NCBI RefSeq assembly: GCF_963576545.1
Contig: NC_083638.1
Span: 21,975,590 to 22,039,589 of the forward strand
Direction: 5' to 3'
Length of the DNA stretch: 64,000 nt
Source: Limanda limanda
Lineage: Eukaryota > Chordata > Actinopteri > Pleuronectiformes > Pleuronectidae
The notes under the pieces are model-generated. The model did not search any database, had not been told where the DNA came from, and saw only the letters and a program-made list of their open reading frames with translations. Within the stretch, counting starts at the first letter, position 1. Each line of letters opens with the position of its first letter. Of the stretch, positions 9,411 to 22,516 are shown piece by piece. Made by a program: the position numbers and the translations under genes.

Positions 9411-11909
9411 CTCACACCGGAAGGGCTTGTATCCACAGGTATAGCTTTCTCCACGAGCAAGACGAGGGTGGCTCTGGCCACTAGTGCAGTAAGAACAAGA
9501 GCCTCCAGAGTCTGGGTGCTTCTCTTTCATGTGGGCCTCCAACGTCTGCTGGTACTTGTAATGCCAGTTGCATTTGGGACACTTCAGTGTCTTGCACGAG
9601 TTGCGCGAGTGCATCATGGTCATGTGACCACCCAAGGAACGTGAGGAGCCCAGAACAGTATCACATTTAGGGCATTCTACCCCACTTCCCATGGTGCCAC
9701 CAAGCCCATGGTTCTGTGAACACTCGCCCATTCCTGCTATGTCACAGGAGCCCCCTGGGAGGGGGTGCGAGTGGCCATGAGATGAAGGGTGCAGGTGATG
9801 ATGAAGGTGGTGCATGTGGTGATGGTGCAGAAGGGCTCCATTTTCCTCCTCTCCTTCTGCTGGGAAATCATTTGGTTCTGGAGCTGTGGCACTATCTCGA
9901 TTGGCACTTTCATCAGCAGCAGCATTGGAGGACAGCGGTGAGGAGGAAGTGCCAGCAGTGTCATCCTCGCTCCTTCTGACGGCAGCTGCCGCCATTGCCA
10001 TGGGAACAGTGAGCCCCTGGCAGTTAAAGCTCAGAGGGAGCTCGGAGGTCCTCCCCCCACCGTCTGCAGCTGAACCCTCTTCCTTGACAGAGGAGCAAGT
10101 GGAAGTAGGGGCTTTGCTGTTGAGTGTGGAACTGACTGCAGAGGTGCAGGCAGAAGGCTGGAGAGCGCTACTAGGCATTAATAAAGGAGATTTGGAAATG
10201 CTTTGGTTTGAGACAGCTGGTTCCCCTGCTTCACCCTTGCCACTGCTACTGGTACCACCACAGGCCACTGCAGTGCTTTCTGCCTCCGCCTCGTCCTCCT
10301 CCTCCCCTAACAACAGTTCCTCTTCTTCTGACCCCCCCATCTGGCTGGATAGGTGTCCCTTGCTTTCTTGTTGCTCAGTGTCCCCATCCTCTCCCATGCA
10401 TGCCAACTCTTTCCCAACAGCCTCCTCGATTCTCCCTCCCTGTTTGGGCAGGGCACTGGAGTCTTTGGCAGAGCCTGGGGATGAGGTAAGAGTGGATGCT
10501 TTGGGAATGCTCAGCCCTCCAAGAGAATGGACTGAGCTCAGTTGGGTTTGGTGGAGGCCAGAGTCAGAGTCTTTGTTCATGAGGTTCTCGCTGCCCCCAC
10601 TGCTGCTACCAGGCTCCAGATGGACACCACTAAATGTGCCATAGAAGCTCTGGCTAGAGTTAATAGGGAGCGGGGTAGATGGCAGAGGAGTGCTCTTATT
10701 TTTTGGTTCCAGAAAACTAATGAGGGGCTCTTTGTCCTTCCCAATGCCCTGGATGATGGCAGATACTTGCTTGTCCCCCAGCAGCCGCCGCTCGTCCTCA
10801 CACAGTGTCATGCGGTGATCATGGACGGCATGAGTGGCAAAGGAACGCGAATAGCCAAAGGACAGCTTGCAGAGAAAACACATGAGAATGGGCTTACCCT
10901 TGCCATATAGGGCTAACCCATCAAATTTGGAGAAATCCACGTTGTTGGGAACATCTTTGGATACAGAGGACTTCTTGGCAGACCCATCGCTGTTCAGGTA
11001 ATCCTTGTTGCTTTTGTGCCGCACATCGAAGACACGGAAAGTGTGCAGGACAGGACTGAGACCTGCCATGGTTGAGGTATTGGGGAAACCTTGGTCTGAA
11101 GTGCCAAACCACTTCCCGAAGGACGAGGCTATGTGGAACGTGTTGATGATCTGAGGGTAGACCGACGATGAAGTCCCAGCAGGTTCGCCCGGTTTTCCCC
11201 CACTGGTAATAGAGTTTGTGGGAAGCAGGCCGGGTACCATGCCCCCACCACTTTGGATCAACTGACTGAGGCTCTCTACGATGTAGGCTGAGCCATCTGG
11301 CTGGTAGACTATTTCTCCAGCCAGGTTCTCCACATCACTGCTCTCCTCTTCATCTTCCTCCTCTCCTTCCTCACTCCCACTCTCAGGTGCTCCCTGCTGT
11401 TGTGTGGGCTGATGTCTCAAGAGAGTGGGCATACCTCCTCCCCCTGAAGCCATGGGCACCCCGGGAAAGGGCTGAAGACTTGGGAAACAGCTGTCAATCT
11501 CCATTTCATCTAAGTCGTCAGATTCTTCCTCTTCTCCACAGCTGACTCCCTCTTGCTCTTCTTCCTCAAGACCCTCTCCTCTGGGATGCAGCTGGCCCGT
11601 AGCAGGGCTATCGCTGCGGGTCTGCGGTGATGTCTGTTTTAGCTGCTGATGCTGGGACTGTGCTTCTCTTATCCCGTCATGAGTTGCACTGGGGTTTTGG
11701 GGTTGAGAAGGGTAGGGAGCAGAGAGAGACAGAGGATCCAGGGAAGGAGCCTGGTTGGTGCAAGGGACCTGTGAGCTAGAGTGATCGTTCCAGGGCTGTG
11801 GTGGTTGCTGCTGCTGGGAGGAGCTGAGCCCATCGTCTGTCCCAGAAACCACGGGAGACTCACAGCTGTCCATGCTGATGCCTACATGAGGCGTTCATCG
11901 CATCCAGGC
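9411..11909 (-). CDS. zfhx3: zfhx3 first coding exon (36 nt leader plus residues 1-821)
   Basis: This is the N-terminal coding exon of a ZFHX3/ATBF1-type transcription factor, a giant nuclear protein with many C2H2 fingers and homeodomains. Translation starts at 11873 in a strong context (A at -3, G at +4), and an in-frame TGA lies 24 nt upstream in the same exon. Residues 1-14 ([14 protein letters not shown]) match the ZFHX3 start. Visible parts are a polyQ patch near 20-23, acidic runs near 102-120 and 166-178, the conserved block at about 180-385 ([15 protein letters not shown] onward) with a finger C332/C335/H348/H351-353, a second acidic region near 515-532, a His-rich stretch at 683-703, and fingers C734/C737/H750/H755 and C765/C768/H781/H786. 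C820 begins a finger completed in the next exon. The acceptor is TTTGCAG at 11910-11911 with a TACTAA-like branch motif about 37 nt upstream; the donor is GAG|GTGTGT at 9409-9410. Conserved segments match ZFHX3 better than ZFHX4. Which teleost paralogue this is cannot be decided here. Confidence 0.96.
11874..11909 (-). promoter_or_regulatory. zfhx3: zfhx3 leader segment with three upstream ATGs
   Basis: The 36 nt between the splice acceptor and the start codon hold three ATGs. The first (11901-11903) is in frame and reads ATG CGA TGA. The second (11896-11898) opens a 12-codon frame ending in TGA at 11860-11862, so it overlaps the main start. The third (11885-11887) is followed at once by TAG. 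The main ATG has the best context. Such elements commonly lower or regulate initiation; the effect here is inferred. Confidence 0.6.
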
Positions 11910-12699
11910 CTGCAAAGACACAAATTGAGATACATAAGAGGTTGTTTTAGTATTTGGGATGTTTGATGCAACCTTATACTCATATGCTGTACACTAGGAC
12001 ACACAACTCATCATTAACCCAGCTAATGTTGGAAACACTCAGGGTCTGAGTTGACCGAAGTGGACTTTTCATCCCCAATGACATGTGTTTTCAAGTGTTA
12101 ATATGCCTATTAAGAAAAGATCAGATACAGGAAATATGAAAAAGGGACGGTATGTACAGGAAGCTTAAAAGAAGAAAATCAAATGTATGGTGTATTAGGT
12201 AAGAAGCAAAAGTCTGGGATATAATTGGAAAAATGACACCAGGCTCATTACACTGGATCAGATACTTAAACACAATACCTGAGACAAGCACTAATAAGCC
12301 ATCCATGATTCATCTTCCTGCCATATCAGAAAGGTACCATCTTTTATCTTCACCTTCCAAACAACACCCCTAATCTTATATTCTGCAAATCCTACATCCG
12401 TTTTTAATTAACTTGCAGTCAGAAAAAAGAAGAAACAGGCTAACTTAATGGATCAAATAGATTCCTTGTGAGATAATTAGACAGTGAGAAGCCACCCATC
12501 AGCACATTGTTCATTTACATAACTGGAAGAAAAAGGAGGAAAGCTATTCTTAACAGTATTATTACCATCTTCAAGCTGTGTACATATAAGAGGAATATGA
12601 TTCATGTGCATTATTGAAAGCGCTGTGAATGAAATCTAACAACAGCAATAAAAGGCAGTATTTTCTATGAGCTCAAAATATATAAGCTGGGTTGGGACT

Positions 12700-13090
12700 T
12701 CACTGCAGCTGTGTTTAGATCTGGCATCCAATAACCTCTACGCTCAGACTGGTTTCAAACACTCCAGCCATCCTCCGCCTCTGAAATAATAAATGGGAGC
12801 TGAGCTTTCGGGAGCTAGCCATGCCCCGAGCATCTGAGAGGCCCAACACAGGCTGCAATTTAGAGTGCAGAAGAGATAAAATGATAGCGCGAGATACTGC
12901 TGAGCTAATAATTTTATTAAAGGGATGCAGCCAACATTGATTAAAGGGGGCAATCGGGCTGAAACCAATAACTCTGGGCTGCCCTTTAACCCACAATCAC
13001 TGAATATTACATGAGCAAAGTTTCCCGGCACCAAGCTCACTGCCATGTCCCGGTTGATTAGCGCATTCACTGCTTGCACTTGATTTATTT
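12700..13090. promoter_or_regulatory. Candidate conserved non-coding element about 0.8 kb upstream of the coding exon
   Basis: A long repeat-free stretch with closely spaced cores: AATAATAAATGG, GAGATAAAATGATAG, GCTAATAATTTTATTAAAGG, TTGATTAAAG, TTGATTAGCG. Such density of TAAT, GATTA and GATA motifs is typical of vertebrate developmental enhancers. This is inference. Confidence 0.3.
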
Positions 13091-14850
13091 ACTTATTTAC
13101 TTAGGGATGCAAATTTCAGCTGTGATCAGAATGGAGTCTTCCCCCACGCCCTAACATAATAACCACCGAGGGAGAGGAGAGATTGATAATGTCTGTCTGC
13201 CTCTTCATGAATGTCTGATGAAGCTCACCTCCCACGCAACATACCTTAGACCTCTTCAACCTATATACGCTTGAACTAAAAAAAAAGATGTGCTTTTGTA
13301 TTTGGATGTCAGAATGAAAAACTAAAAGCATTATAAAGATAAAGCACTTTGTTTATTTGAGAAAATTTTAATTATGACTGCAAAGTGTGTCACAAATACT
13401 GGGGACGAGACATTTTCTGTTAGTATGGTCAATCGGATGTTTTGTTTACACACCACAGAAGCGAACCCCAGTGACCCTTGTGTTGCTTTGCATACAAAAT
13501 GAAAGATATTAGACTGGCTGGCTTATTAACAAGATTGCTTTATACTGCCAGACATGATTTAGAGATGGCTGCCATATTGAGTGAGGGGATACAAGCCCTA
13601 CTGGTCTGTATTTATTATCTGTTCCATTAATAAGAGCCTATGAGCTCAACAGCCATTTCACACAAATGCACTGAGGGCAGCGAGACTAATGCAAGAGAAA
13701 AAATGTGCCACATGTCAAACAATCACTGACTGAAAGTACATGAATAAACGGAACAAAGTGAAATGGAAAAAAAAAGCAGATAATGGGTTTTGTCTAAAAG
13801 GACGCCCTGTTATGAAAAAGTATCCAGGTTTCCTGTCTGAACACGGATTGTTTCACCCGTACATTAGTTCCTCCTCCAGGTTCAACTGCCTGTCTGCACC
13901 TGGCCTGGGCCCACATGTGCAACTAGTAGTTAAGATTGCCAGTAAATCTAAAGTACTAGTTGACCTCTAAAGTTCTCTCATCTTTGCCTTGATGAGTCTG
14001 AACAGAGTGGAAACAGTGTAGGCTACTGTGCTGGGGGTATCTACCCATCCTTTCCCATTACTGCTGTAAGGTACCTGAAGCAATTAGCAGCAGACAGGAT
14101 AGCACAATGACTCTTGGTCAGCGCTGGAGCTCTGAGCCAGCTTGGTGTGTACACTGCTTACAGAAAACAGGATTGCCCTTTAAAATCAAGATGGTGTAAT
14201 TCAATAACCTGCAGTGGTTACTGATGAGCAATGGGATTGTCTGGAGTCGGCAAGTCGCAGATGGGCCCACTGATATAGCGCTGTTTGTCTCTAGGAGGTC
14301 TGCCTGGCTCAGTGACACCTGTTTAAAGCAGGAAAAGCTTTAATCTCTGGGAGGCACTAAACAAGTCCAGGAGACAGACAAAGAGACGCGGTCGGAGGAG
14401 AGGGGAAGTGGAGGAGGCCGGTGTCTCAGTGTGCTGACTGTGTTGATAACCACAAATCAAAATGATGGACCAGACCAGTAAAGGTAACTACTGCTGAGTG
14501 GTATCATGTGGGCTAATATACTGTAACATGTAAAAAAAAGTTTATTTTCTCCTGCATACTGGCACTGATGCTAAGTGCACCAAACAAAGTATCCTGCCAT
14601 GGCCTCTGCCCTTGTGCCGTATCACAGCTCTCAATAAGCAGGCTGCATGCAGCCAAAACAGGCTTTAGTTGACAATAAGAGATAATCAGAGAGAAGAAAA
14701 GGCCGGATTCCTGAGCTGATCTGAGGGAGAGCATGCCGATGCACAGATCCCGACTCACACTCCTGCTGCCACCTGCCTTCAAAGGGCTTCATGCCAGTGT
14801 CTCCCTGCTCCTTCTTTCTCTCTCCACCGCCGGAAAACCAAACTCACACT

Positions 14851-14873
14851 CCACCACCACCACCACCACCACC
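14851..14873 (+). repeat. CCA trinucleotide repeat
   Basis: Roughly seven CCA units within the first-intron region. No coding context. Confidence 0.9.
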
Positions 14874-17800
14874 CTAACAATGCAGATAAGGTTGAGCCTT
14901 GTGAAAAGGCCTCAGTTCTAATGAACACTGTCAGAGAGTGGGTCTGGATGTCATTTGGTAGGGATGGAAAATGAGATAAGTTTTAAGTTATGGGTCCTTT
15001 TATTAGGTGGGATTTACCAGCCAACTGAGGGAGGAATTAAAGGCTAAGGAACCATCTGATTATAAGCATGCCTGATCACCTGCCTGAAGGCCTGGCCTTG
15101 CCTCCAGAGGACCCTTCTCTCCATGGGTTTCCTGAGGGATTTATCTCCGACTCAGCCCTAAGTGTGAATACTGCTTGGTTATGAGCATCATGCAGAACCG
15201 ACCCTTACTCTTATCCGCATGCATGTCAGCAGGGAGGGTACACCTTTTTAAATAGGAAAGACACTGCTTCTTAATACGCCTAGAGGACCCCTCACAATAA
15301 ACCAGATCTGGTTTTCAATTGTTCCTCTGTGATGTTGCCTGTCTGTGTCTGGTCTCTGAGCCATCACTGAGCCTGGCCAGCCACCGCAGGGTAAGGGGCG
15401 CTTATTGGAAAATCAATGGTGTGAACGCTAAGCAAGTTACAGGAAGATGTGGGAAGGAAGGGTTCTTATTGATAAAGCAGGGGAAGGCCTTTGATGCTGC
15501 ACTGGGGACATGCTCATTGATGGGGGAACCATTGTAGTCCTCAGGCAGAGTGAGGCCCAGGTTTATCTCGTAGGTTTGTTCCAATTAATCACCAATAAAG
15601 GCCTTGCATGCATTGCACTCTGACTTAATGCCTGACTTGGCTTAGCAAATTCTGGTTTTACGCAGTGCTTTTACAATGAGGGGGTTTATATTTGTATAGC
15701 TACAATACAAGTATTCCTGCCCTAACTGTACCCTATAACTTATAAAACAGGTCTGATAATCAAACTAAGGTCTATATATTATGCTACACTTGAGTGTGCA
15801 AGTGTGGTCCCAAACCACAGCAGCAGACTGGTTACACTAAGATTTAATTTTTTCTATAAAGAGATTCAGGCAAGTATAAATGATCAACCCTTGCTGTCAT
15901 TAACTTTCCATAATTACTTTATATATGAAATAATAAACAGGGACAATAATTTAAGTTGTGAGTAAAAAAATGCATATCAAGTTTCACTGTCCAAAGAGTA
16001 GGATTATATCAGGAACATAGAGTTCTTGTTCTCCCTGATCCCTAACACTTTACATCAGGTGATTAACCATCTTCGACATTGTTGTTTATTGTGCGCTGTA
16101 AACATTGTGTCGACTATTCTGCTAATGCAGACATAAGGATGCTTCAGTATTGCTCTGACTGCAGGAGGCAAAAAGTCACCTCAGGTCGATGGCACTCAGC
16201 CTGTAAACAGGGCTTCCCGTAAAATCAATGATCTTCAGTTGGAGCTATCAGTCTGTGGAACAGAAATAGCCATGGCTGTGTTGAGTCTGAGGAAGGGAGG
16301 AGCAGTGCTGTGTGTGTTTACATGAGTGTGTGTGAGTAGAGAGGGTCGGTCGCTGGCATGTCTGGGTGCATTTCTCCGAGATAGCAGAACTGAGTCATGC
16401 AGCTTTTGTCCCTTCGGCCGCTGTAAACCTACATGTATTAGGTGCTGTAGAGCAAAGACAGTTCAAAGATTATTTCTGATGGTGTTTTGAACATGCACCA
16501 CATGCATCAAACTAGATTTGGAACAAACATTGTATATCACAGCTGAAATAATCCTGGTTTATTAAAATATGAGTGAACTCAAATACCCTAGAGGCAGTGT
16601 GCTGATTGTTTTAGTTTCACAGCACTCAATTTTACTAACAATTTGGAACAAGAAATGCTGGCCAGAAAAGGCAAAATTGATTTGTTTGTAGTATCAATTG
16701 CCTCCTTTGTTAATAAACTCGAAATAGAACCTTGAAAATGATTTTACTCTTCACGCAACACCATCAAATTCTGCTAATCCATTCTATGTTGCAGAACGGA
16801 GGAAAAGTGATTTAAGACAAAGCAGCAGTGAAAGCGCAGAGCAGCAGAACTGTGTGGTACTTCTACACAGGGCAGTCTGATTAAATGATCCGAGCGGAGC
16901 TGAGCTAGAACATCCAGAGTCATCCAGAAGGGATTTACACATGGCACAGGAGTGTTTCCTCAGTTTTGGAGGGTGTGATAGATACAGCATGCTGGTGTAA
17001 TTAGAAGTAGTTAATTAGCTGTGGGTTAATTACTGGGCTCTGCAGAGTGTTGGTGAAAGACCTGGTGGGGTGGCAAAGCAGAGGGAAGCAGCGAACACAC
17101 AGCAGGAAGCTCCCAGTCTCCTGCCAATTAGCAAGCAGCATGGGTGGGGGGGCTCCAGTGTGGAGCACTACCAGTGGAAACGTGAGGAGGCTCGTATCTT
17201 TTCTTTCAAAACTCAGTGCAAGATAAAGTGGGAGCAGACAACAAAATATTTTATTTAAATATGCATTGTGTTAGAGACAATAAAAGAGAGGAAAAACATT
17301 TGCCTTAAAGTCACAGTGAAGATTGTAAAGCGTGATTTCAATCACAAAATCTAACCCTCTAACAAAACTTCCGCCACGAGCTATCATTCTCCATTTACCA
17401 AACACACTGAAAGACCGCACTGAATTATTTTCCCGTTCTGTCCCGTGTGGTTTGTTAAGAAAGCTTTGTAATTTATAAGAGCATAAATTATCCTTGGAAT
17501 TAAGGTATTGATGTATAATCAGAGCACGGCTATCGGGCACAAACAAACGTTTGCCCCCAGGCAACCGAGTGCACAGAGCACGCTCACACACGGTATACAC
17601 TCAGCAGGGCATCAGTGAAACTGCTAGACAGACAGAGACAGAGAGAGAGAGGGGTTGGGGGAGAGAAAGAGCAAGAGAGAGATGGAGGGGAGATGTGTCT
17701 TTCAAATACTTATCAGATTAGTAAGATACGCATCCCCCCATTTCTGCTTGATTTTAGATGAGCAGACATGGATGCTGAATGATTTGCAACAGTCTGACGT

Positions 17801-19511
17801 GGAACATCACATCCTTCGCATGCAGCGCCGACTTTCCCATAGTGTGGAATGCAGCAAGGCTGAGAGGACACTTGATACTTTGTACACGGGTCTGTCTGGT
17901 ACTAATCAACCAGAAAACAACACACTGATCTTGATCCTTGGGAAGTTTTTCCTAAATGCAAAAACATTGACAAATCCCAGAAAGACCTTTGCAGATGCAT
18001 GGTATGTTTAACTGTGTGTCTGCAGATTGGCAGGAAACAGACGAGGGAAGACAGAGAGATCGAGAGAGATTGAGATATGGAGCTGGGGAGACAGTGAGAG
18101 CGCCGAAGACACGTGTCCAATGAAAGGTCAGGGACAAGGGGGAAATGTGCTGATCAAAGTCTTTGAGCCCCAGGACCTTCATTTCTACTAATTATCAAAT
18201 CTGCCCCTATTTATATCTGCGGGAAGCAGACATTCTCTCAAGAGAGGATGGAAGCAAAATCTGCTAACTACAGTAGTTTCTGAGCTTCTGTTTGCTCTCG
18301 CTCCATTTCATTTCTCTTCTATAGTAACAGGATGAGGGTGGTAGATTAAGAGAAGCGATGACTGCAATTTATTCTGGAAAGTTGTTGCTGTAAAAGTAAA
18401 AGGACAGGAGAGTGTGTACGGAAGAATACAAGACTGAGAAGAAAGGCAAATATGGGATCACACTCCTTTTGGGTGATGGGAAACTCAATTGCGGCCGTCT
18501 AGAAAACTATTGCCTAAAAGGATAGATCACATGGTGCCACACAAACACTCACATACACACACACACGTTCCTGCAGCGCTGCAGTTAAGGCAAGCCAACC
18601 ACAAACACAGTTGTTAAAATGATCAATACCATTGAAATATTAAACCTTAAGAAGCCACATTATTGATTGAGAGCCCAATGATAAAAAGGTTTATTATCAC
18701 GATTGTGGGCTTTATGTAAATGTTTTGGATCGAGCCCATCAGCAGTCCATCCACCATGGGATTTGACCCCCCCCAAATCCAACGCTAACTGCATACAAAC
18801 GCACACATATAGACACAACACACTCATCTATGCTGACACTGAACATCCTACCCAGCTCCTGCTGACAGAGAGACCGACAGAAAGGGGAAGTGTCTCCCTC
18901 CTGAAACCAACTTGGTGGCACTGGGATGTTGTGTACGGGGTCTCCAGCAGGACTGACAGACAGATATAACATGTCTATAATCCTGGGCCTTTCTCTGTAA
19001 TCTGGATAACTAATACTTTAGTAATGACCCAGTCTTGCACTTGGTAAAAACACAGGTTCCAGTGGCACCTGGAATTAAACAGATATCCACTGCAGAGGAT
19101 TCTTAAAGAGACATGGCCCTTCAGCAAAACTCTCAAATGAATGAGAGAAACTACCAACAGAGAGGGACAAGGAGAAATTAGAACTGAAGTATAATTTGAG
19201 GTGCAGTGGTATGAGGGGGATGACTCGAGTCACACGGAGAATCACCAGTGAAACAGCGAGGCGGTGCCACAAGCCTGAGGGTTAGGCCCAGTGTTGGTGA
19301 AGTGTCTCAACCTGAGCAAGTGATAGGATCCCTTTTCGAAGGCATGCAAAGGGTAAATGCACGAAACCTGAGTAATGTGGATGAAAGCTGTCCAGGCTGA
19401 GAGCAGTGATGTGGAAAGTCACGCAGCGTTATGTGTGGAAAATGGAAACTTGCTATCTCTTTTACGCACCTCTCACTGAGGAATATGATTCAGTCCCATA
19501 CACAGGATGCT

Positions 19512-19604
19512 TGTGTGTGTGTGTGTGTTCTATGCCTCACCACATGTGGGAACACACACGCACACATGCACACGCTCACATGCACACACACACACACACA
19601 CACA
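19512..19604 (+). repeat. GT run then CA run in inverted arrangement
   Basis: A TG tract at 19512-19528 is followed after about 50 nt by an interrupted then pure CA tract ending at 19604. The two are complementary and could pair as a hairpin in RNA or single-stranded DNA. Confidence 0.85.
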
Positions 19605-20080
19605 GGGATTAGAGGGTGTCCCAGTGAAACCATTCTGTGGAAATGATTTCTTTGCAGAAAAAAAGGCATGAAAGCCAACAGTGACCTGGCCTCTAATTCT
19701 AGAGTAGGATATCCTGGATAAATAATTAGAGGGTTCCTTTGAAGACCTCGCACAGCCAAACCATTCACTCCCCACTTCACATTTGCTAAAGTCATTAATG
19801 ACAAAGATTTAGAAAGGAAAAGCGAAAATCTTTCTGGTACACAAATACTCTCTTTTTTATGAGGCCTGGCCCAAATTCCTCTCTGCTTAGCTGAAGCTCT
19901 TATCCTGGGAAAGAGCTGCACCCGTTTTAAACAATGAACCTCAGGGGAAAAGTGTTTTCTATTGCCCCCTTCCCCTGCTGAATTATGGGAGTTAATAAAA
20001 TTAAAATAACGTGCCCTGTGCTTTAAAAGAGGAAGTGAGCAGGAGATGTTGGGACACTGGATGTCAAAAACATAACAAAA

Positions 20081-20102
20081 CACACACACACACACACACA
20101 CA
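20081..20102 (+). repeat. CA microsatellite
   Basis: Eleven CA units in non-coding sequence. Confidence 0.95.
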
Positions 20103-21842
20103 GGGAATACAACAAAGCAAAGAGAGAGAAAAAATGTTTCCAAACTCTAAAAACAAAAACTGTTTCATATGTTAAAATGACAAAGGAGTGGGATAGCGAG
20201 CCTGCTATGAATATTAAAATCCTCCCAAACTTAATCGACATCACTGACTTCTGATTCATGGCTATGCTTGTGACATCTCCAGTTAGCGCTCATGCTTAGT
20301 CACAGCATGTGCCACTTCTACACTGTGCTTTGCGGCTAACCAGGATTATTTGTTGGAAATAAACAGAATGGAATTTGACATGTGGAATTACATTCATCAC
20401 AAACGGATAACTCTCATCTCCGAGGAGGGAGAACGCACTCGCCAAAATGTATTTTGGATTCCACTGCGTGCTGCTGCGACATCTTAAGAGTATTTCATTT
20501 TGACAAAAAGAGAAACCTTAACGTTTCTTCAGGAGGACAAACCCACCAGGCAGTCGTTTACATGCCAATTGGATGCCTAATCTTTACACTAGCAGTTTAT
20601 AAACAGAACACTCATAAATCAGATCTCGATGCAACTGTCATCTTAAAAGGGGAGCGGAGCTTGCCCTACAGTTTACAAGGACAGATTCCGGGGCGAACGT
20701 TGGAAGGTTACGTGCATTCCTTCTGGGTGGAGCAGTGATGAGGGACTGTCAACAGACGAAACGGGGAAGAAAAACAAAAAGCAAAACAACTTGTTAAGTG
20801 TATAACAAGGTGGCCTGGAGGGCAACGCTGAAAGACACTTCAGCACTTGACTCTGAAGTGCGCGAAGGAACATCAAATAGCATTTCTGTAGCTACACTGA
20901 GCACTGACAGAGCCGACCACAGTGTTCAGAGACCCCTGTGTGAAGACAAGGCTGCAGCTTGGCAGGAAATAAAGAGGCACAATGTGACTAAAAGACAACA
21001 GATCCTCCTGCAGTGGTAATTGTGTCGGTATGCAATAGATGTGAGTTTTATTCTGAGCTGCGGAGAACCCTGTCTGACATGAGGGAAAGCTGCCGCCTTA
21101 CAAACGCCTTCCAAAGTGAGGATTACAAAAATTCCAGTTTCTGTGTATGTGTGAAACAAACCAGTTTATCTGCATTTAGTTAGCATTGCTGGGATAAGTA
21201 CCAGTTTGCAGCTGAATTCTGAATTACTTCACCAGATTACCGGTATTGACACGCATCTGCCTTGCCCAATATTACACAGTGTCCTTCTTTGGTATTTGAC
21301 GAATCTTTAATGTAGACCTACTTCCATGCTTGTTGGAGTGTTTTCGTGTTCTTGTCTGGACGGAAATATTTTGTAAGACAAAGGGTGTGTGGACGAAGAG
21401 TTTTTTTGAAAACACGGGGAAATATCTACTCAAAAAACTAGTAGTTAGTGAAGACAAGGCCGACTCCTACCGAGCTGTACAGAAATTGCAGGCATGGCCG
21501 TCTGTGAGAAGCATCTTTACTGCACAGCACCTGAAGGAAAACTAACAAAAACAGTACGGTGGTGTCTACAAGTGTCCAGGCACTTTGATCTGGGCAGGCA
21601 GAGGCCCTCGGGTTGGAAGAGCTTTCAAAAATCCCATCGCTATGGATAAGAGGAAAAAAAACGGTGGAAACAGACAAATGGGAGAGAGGGAGAAGCAAGA
21701 ACTGGTGTGATATTTTAAGATATGTGGAGCGTGTTAATAAGTTCCTCCTCTTCCTCTCCTCTCCTGGCCTGGCCTGAGTGTTTTGACAGCTCCAGTGCTG
21801 TGGAGTTCTATTTGAGAAAGACCAGCCTCCTGCCCCTCATCG

Positions 21843-21843
<1 letters not shown>

Positions 21844-21912
<69 letters not shown>
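21844..21912 (+). repeat. Long pure CA microsatellite
   Basis: About 34 uninterrupted CA units. Its purity suggests it is highly length-variable. Confidence 0.97.
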
Positions 21913-21916
<4 letters not shown>

Positions 21917-22494
21917 GCCCTTGTTCATCTGCCTTAATGAAATGGCCACATGCCTCCTCTCATCCAAGAGCTGCTTGCACACTGTAGCACCTGGTAGATA
22001 TAAATCAGCCCTACTGAGCTGTATTTGGGAAGTGAGGCATTAAGCATGACATGGGCTGTCAAAGTTCAGATCGCAGCGACCGCAACATCTAGTTGAACCG
22101 CTGTGGAACAGACCCGAGACCAAGGAGCACGCCTACGATCGGCCTCTTATCTTCTGCCTCCCAGCTCCGCATGACATGGCTGCCACATCTGGGCCCCAGC
22201 TGGGTAGCCTGCTGAGCACAGCGTAGCACCACTGAGGCTAGGTGGAGGGAACACCAGAGCACCCACTCTGCACCGATTCATCGTGAGATTCCCTTTTACA
22301 GGGATCATCAGCCTTAAAACAGTGGAGATTTTAATGGTTGTAGCTTGCTTCCATTTATCTGCAGGCTTTCTTATCCATGAGCTGCAGGGGCTGGCTGATA
22401 TTACTGCTGTTTTTAAGTGGTGTAGGTTCTATTTCTGAGCAAGGAGATAAAAGTAGCAGGGTGCGTGTTGGGAGAGCATACTGTATGTTATATA

Positions 22495-22516
22495 TGTGTG
22501 TGTGTGTGTGTGTGTG
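22495..22516 (+). repeat. GT microsatellite
   Basis: Eleven units, non-coding. Confidence 0.93.

Larger units (their letters stand above)
6030..11873 (-). other. zfhx3: zfhx3 gene, partial: spliced 5' coding portion
   Basis: Joining 11873-9411, 9256-8677 and 6526-6030 on the minus strand gives one uninterrupted frame of 1180 codons with matching phases 0, 1/2 and 0. Human ZFHX3 is about 3,700 residues, so this is roughly the first third. In mammals the family acts in the nucleus as a transcriptional regulator of neuronal and muscle differentiation and of circadian neuropeptide expression, and ATBF1 is known to cooperate with the POU factor Pit-1. No homeodomain is encoded in this window. I see no frameshift or premature stop, so the gene looks functional. 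Confidence 0.95.

Noticed and set aside
9886..10644. Long plus-strand open frame of about 250 codons
   Set aside because: It is the antisense shadow of the Ser/Glu-rich zfhx3 coding exon; it has no recognisable domain.
19490..20143. Minus-strand frame of 217 codons
   Set aside because: Its ends are CA/GT repeat translations and its middle resembles no protein; it lies in the non-coding region.
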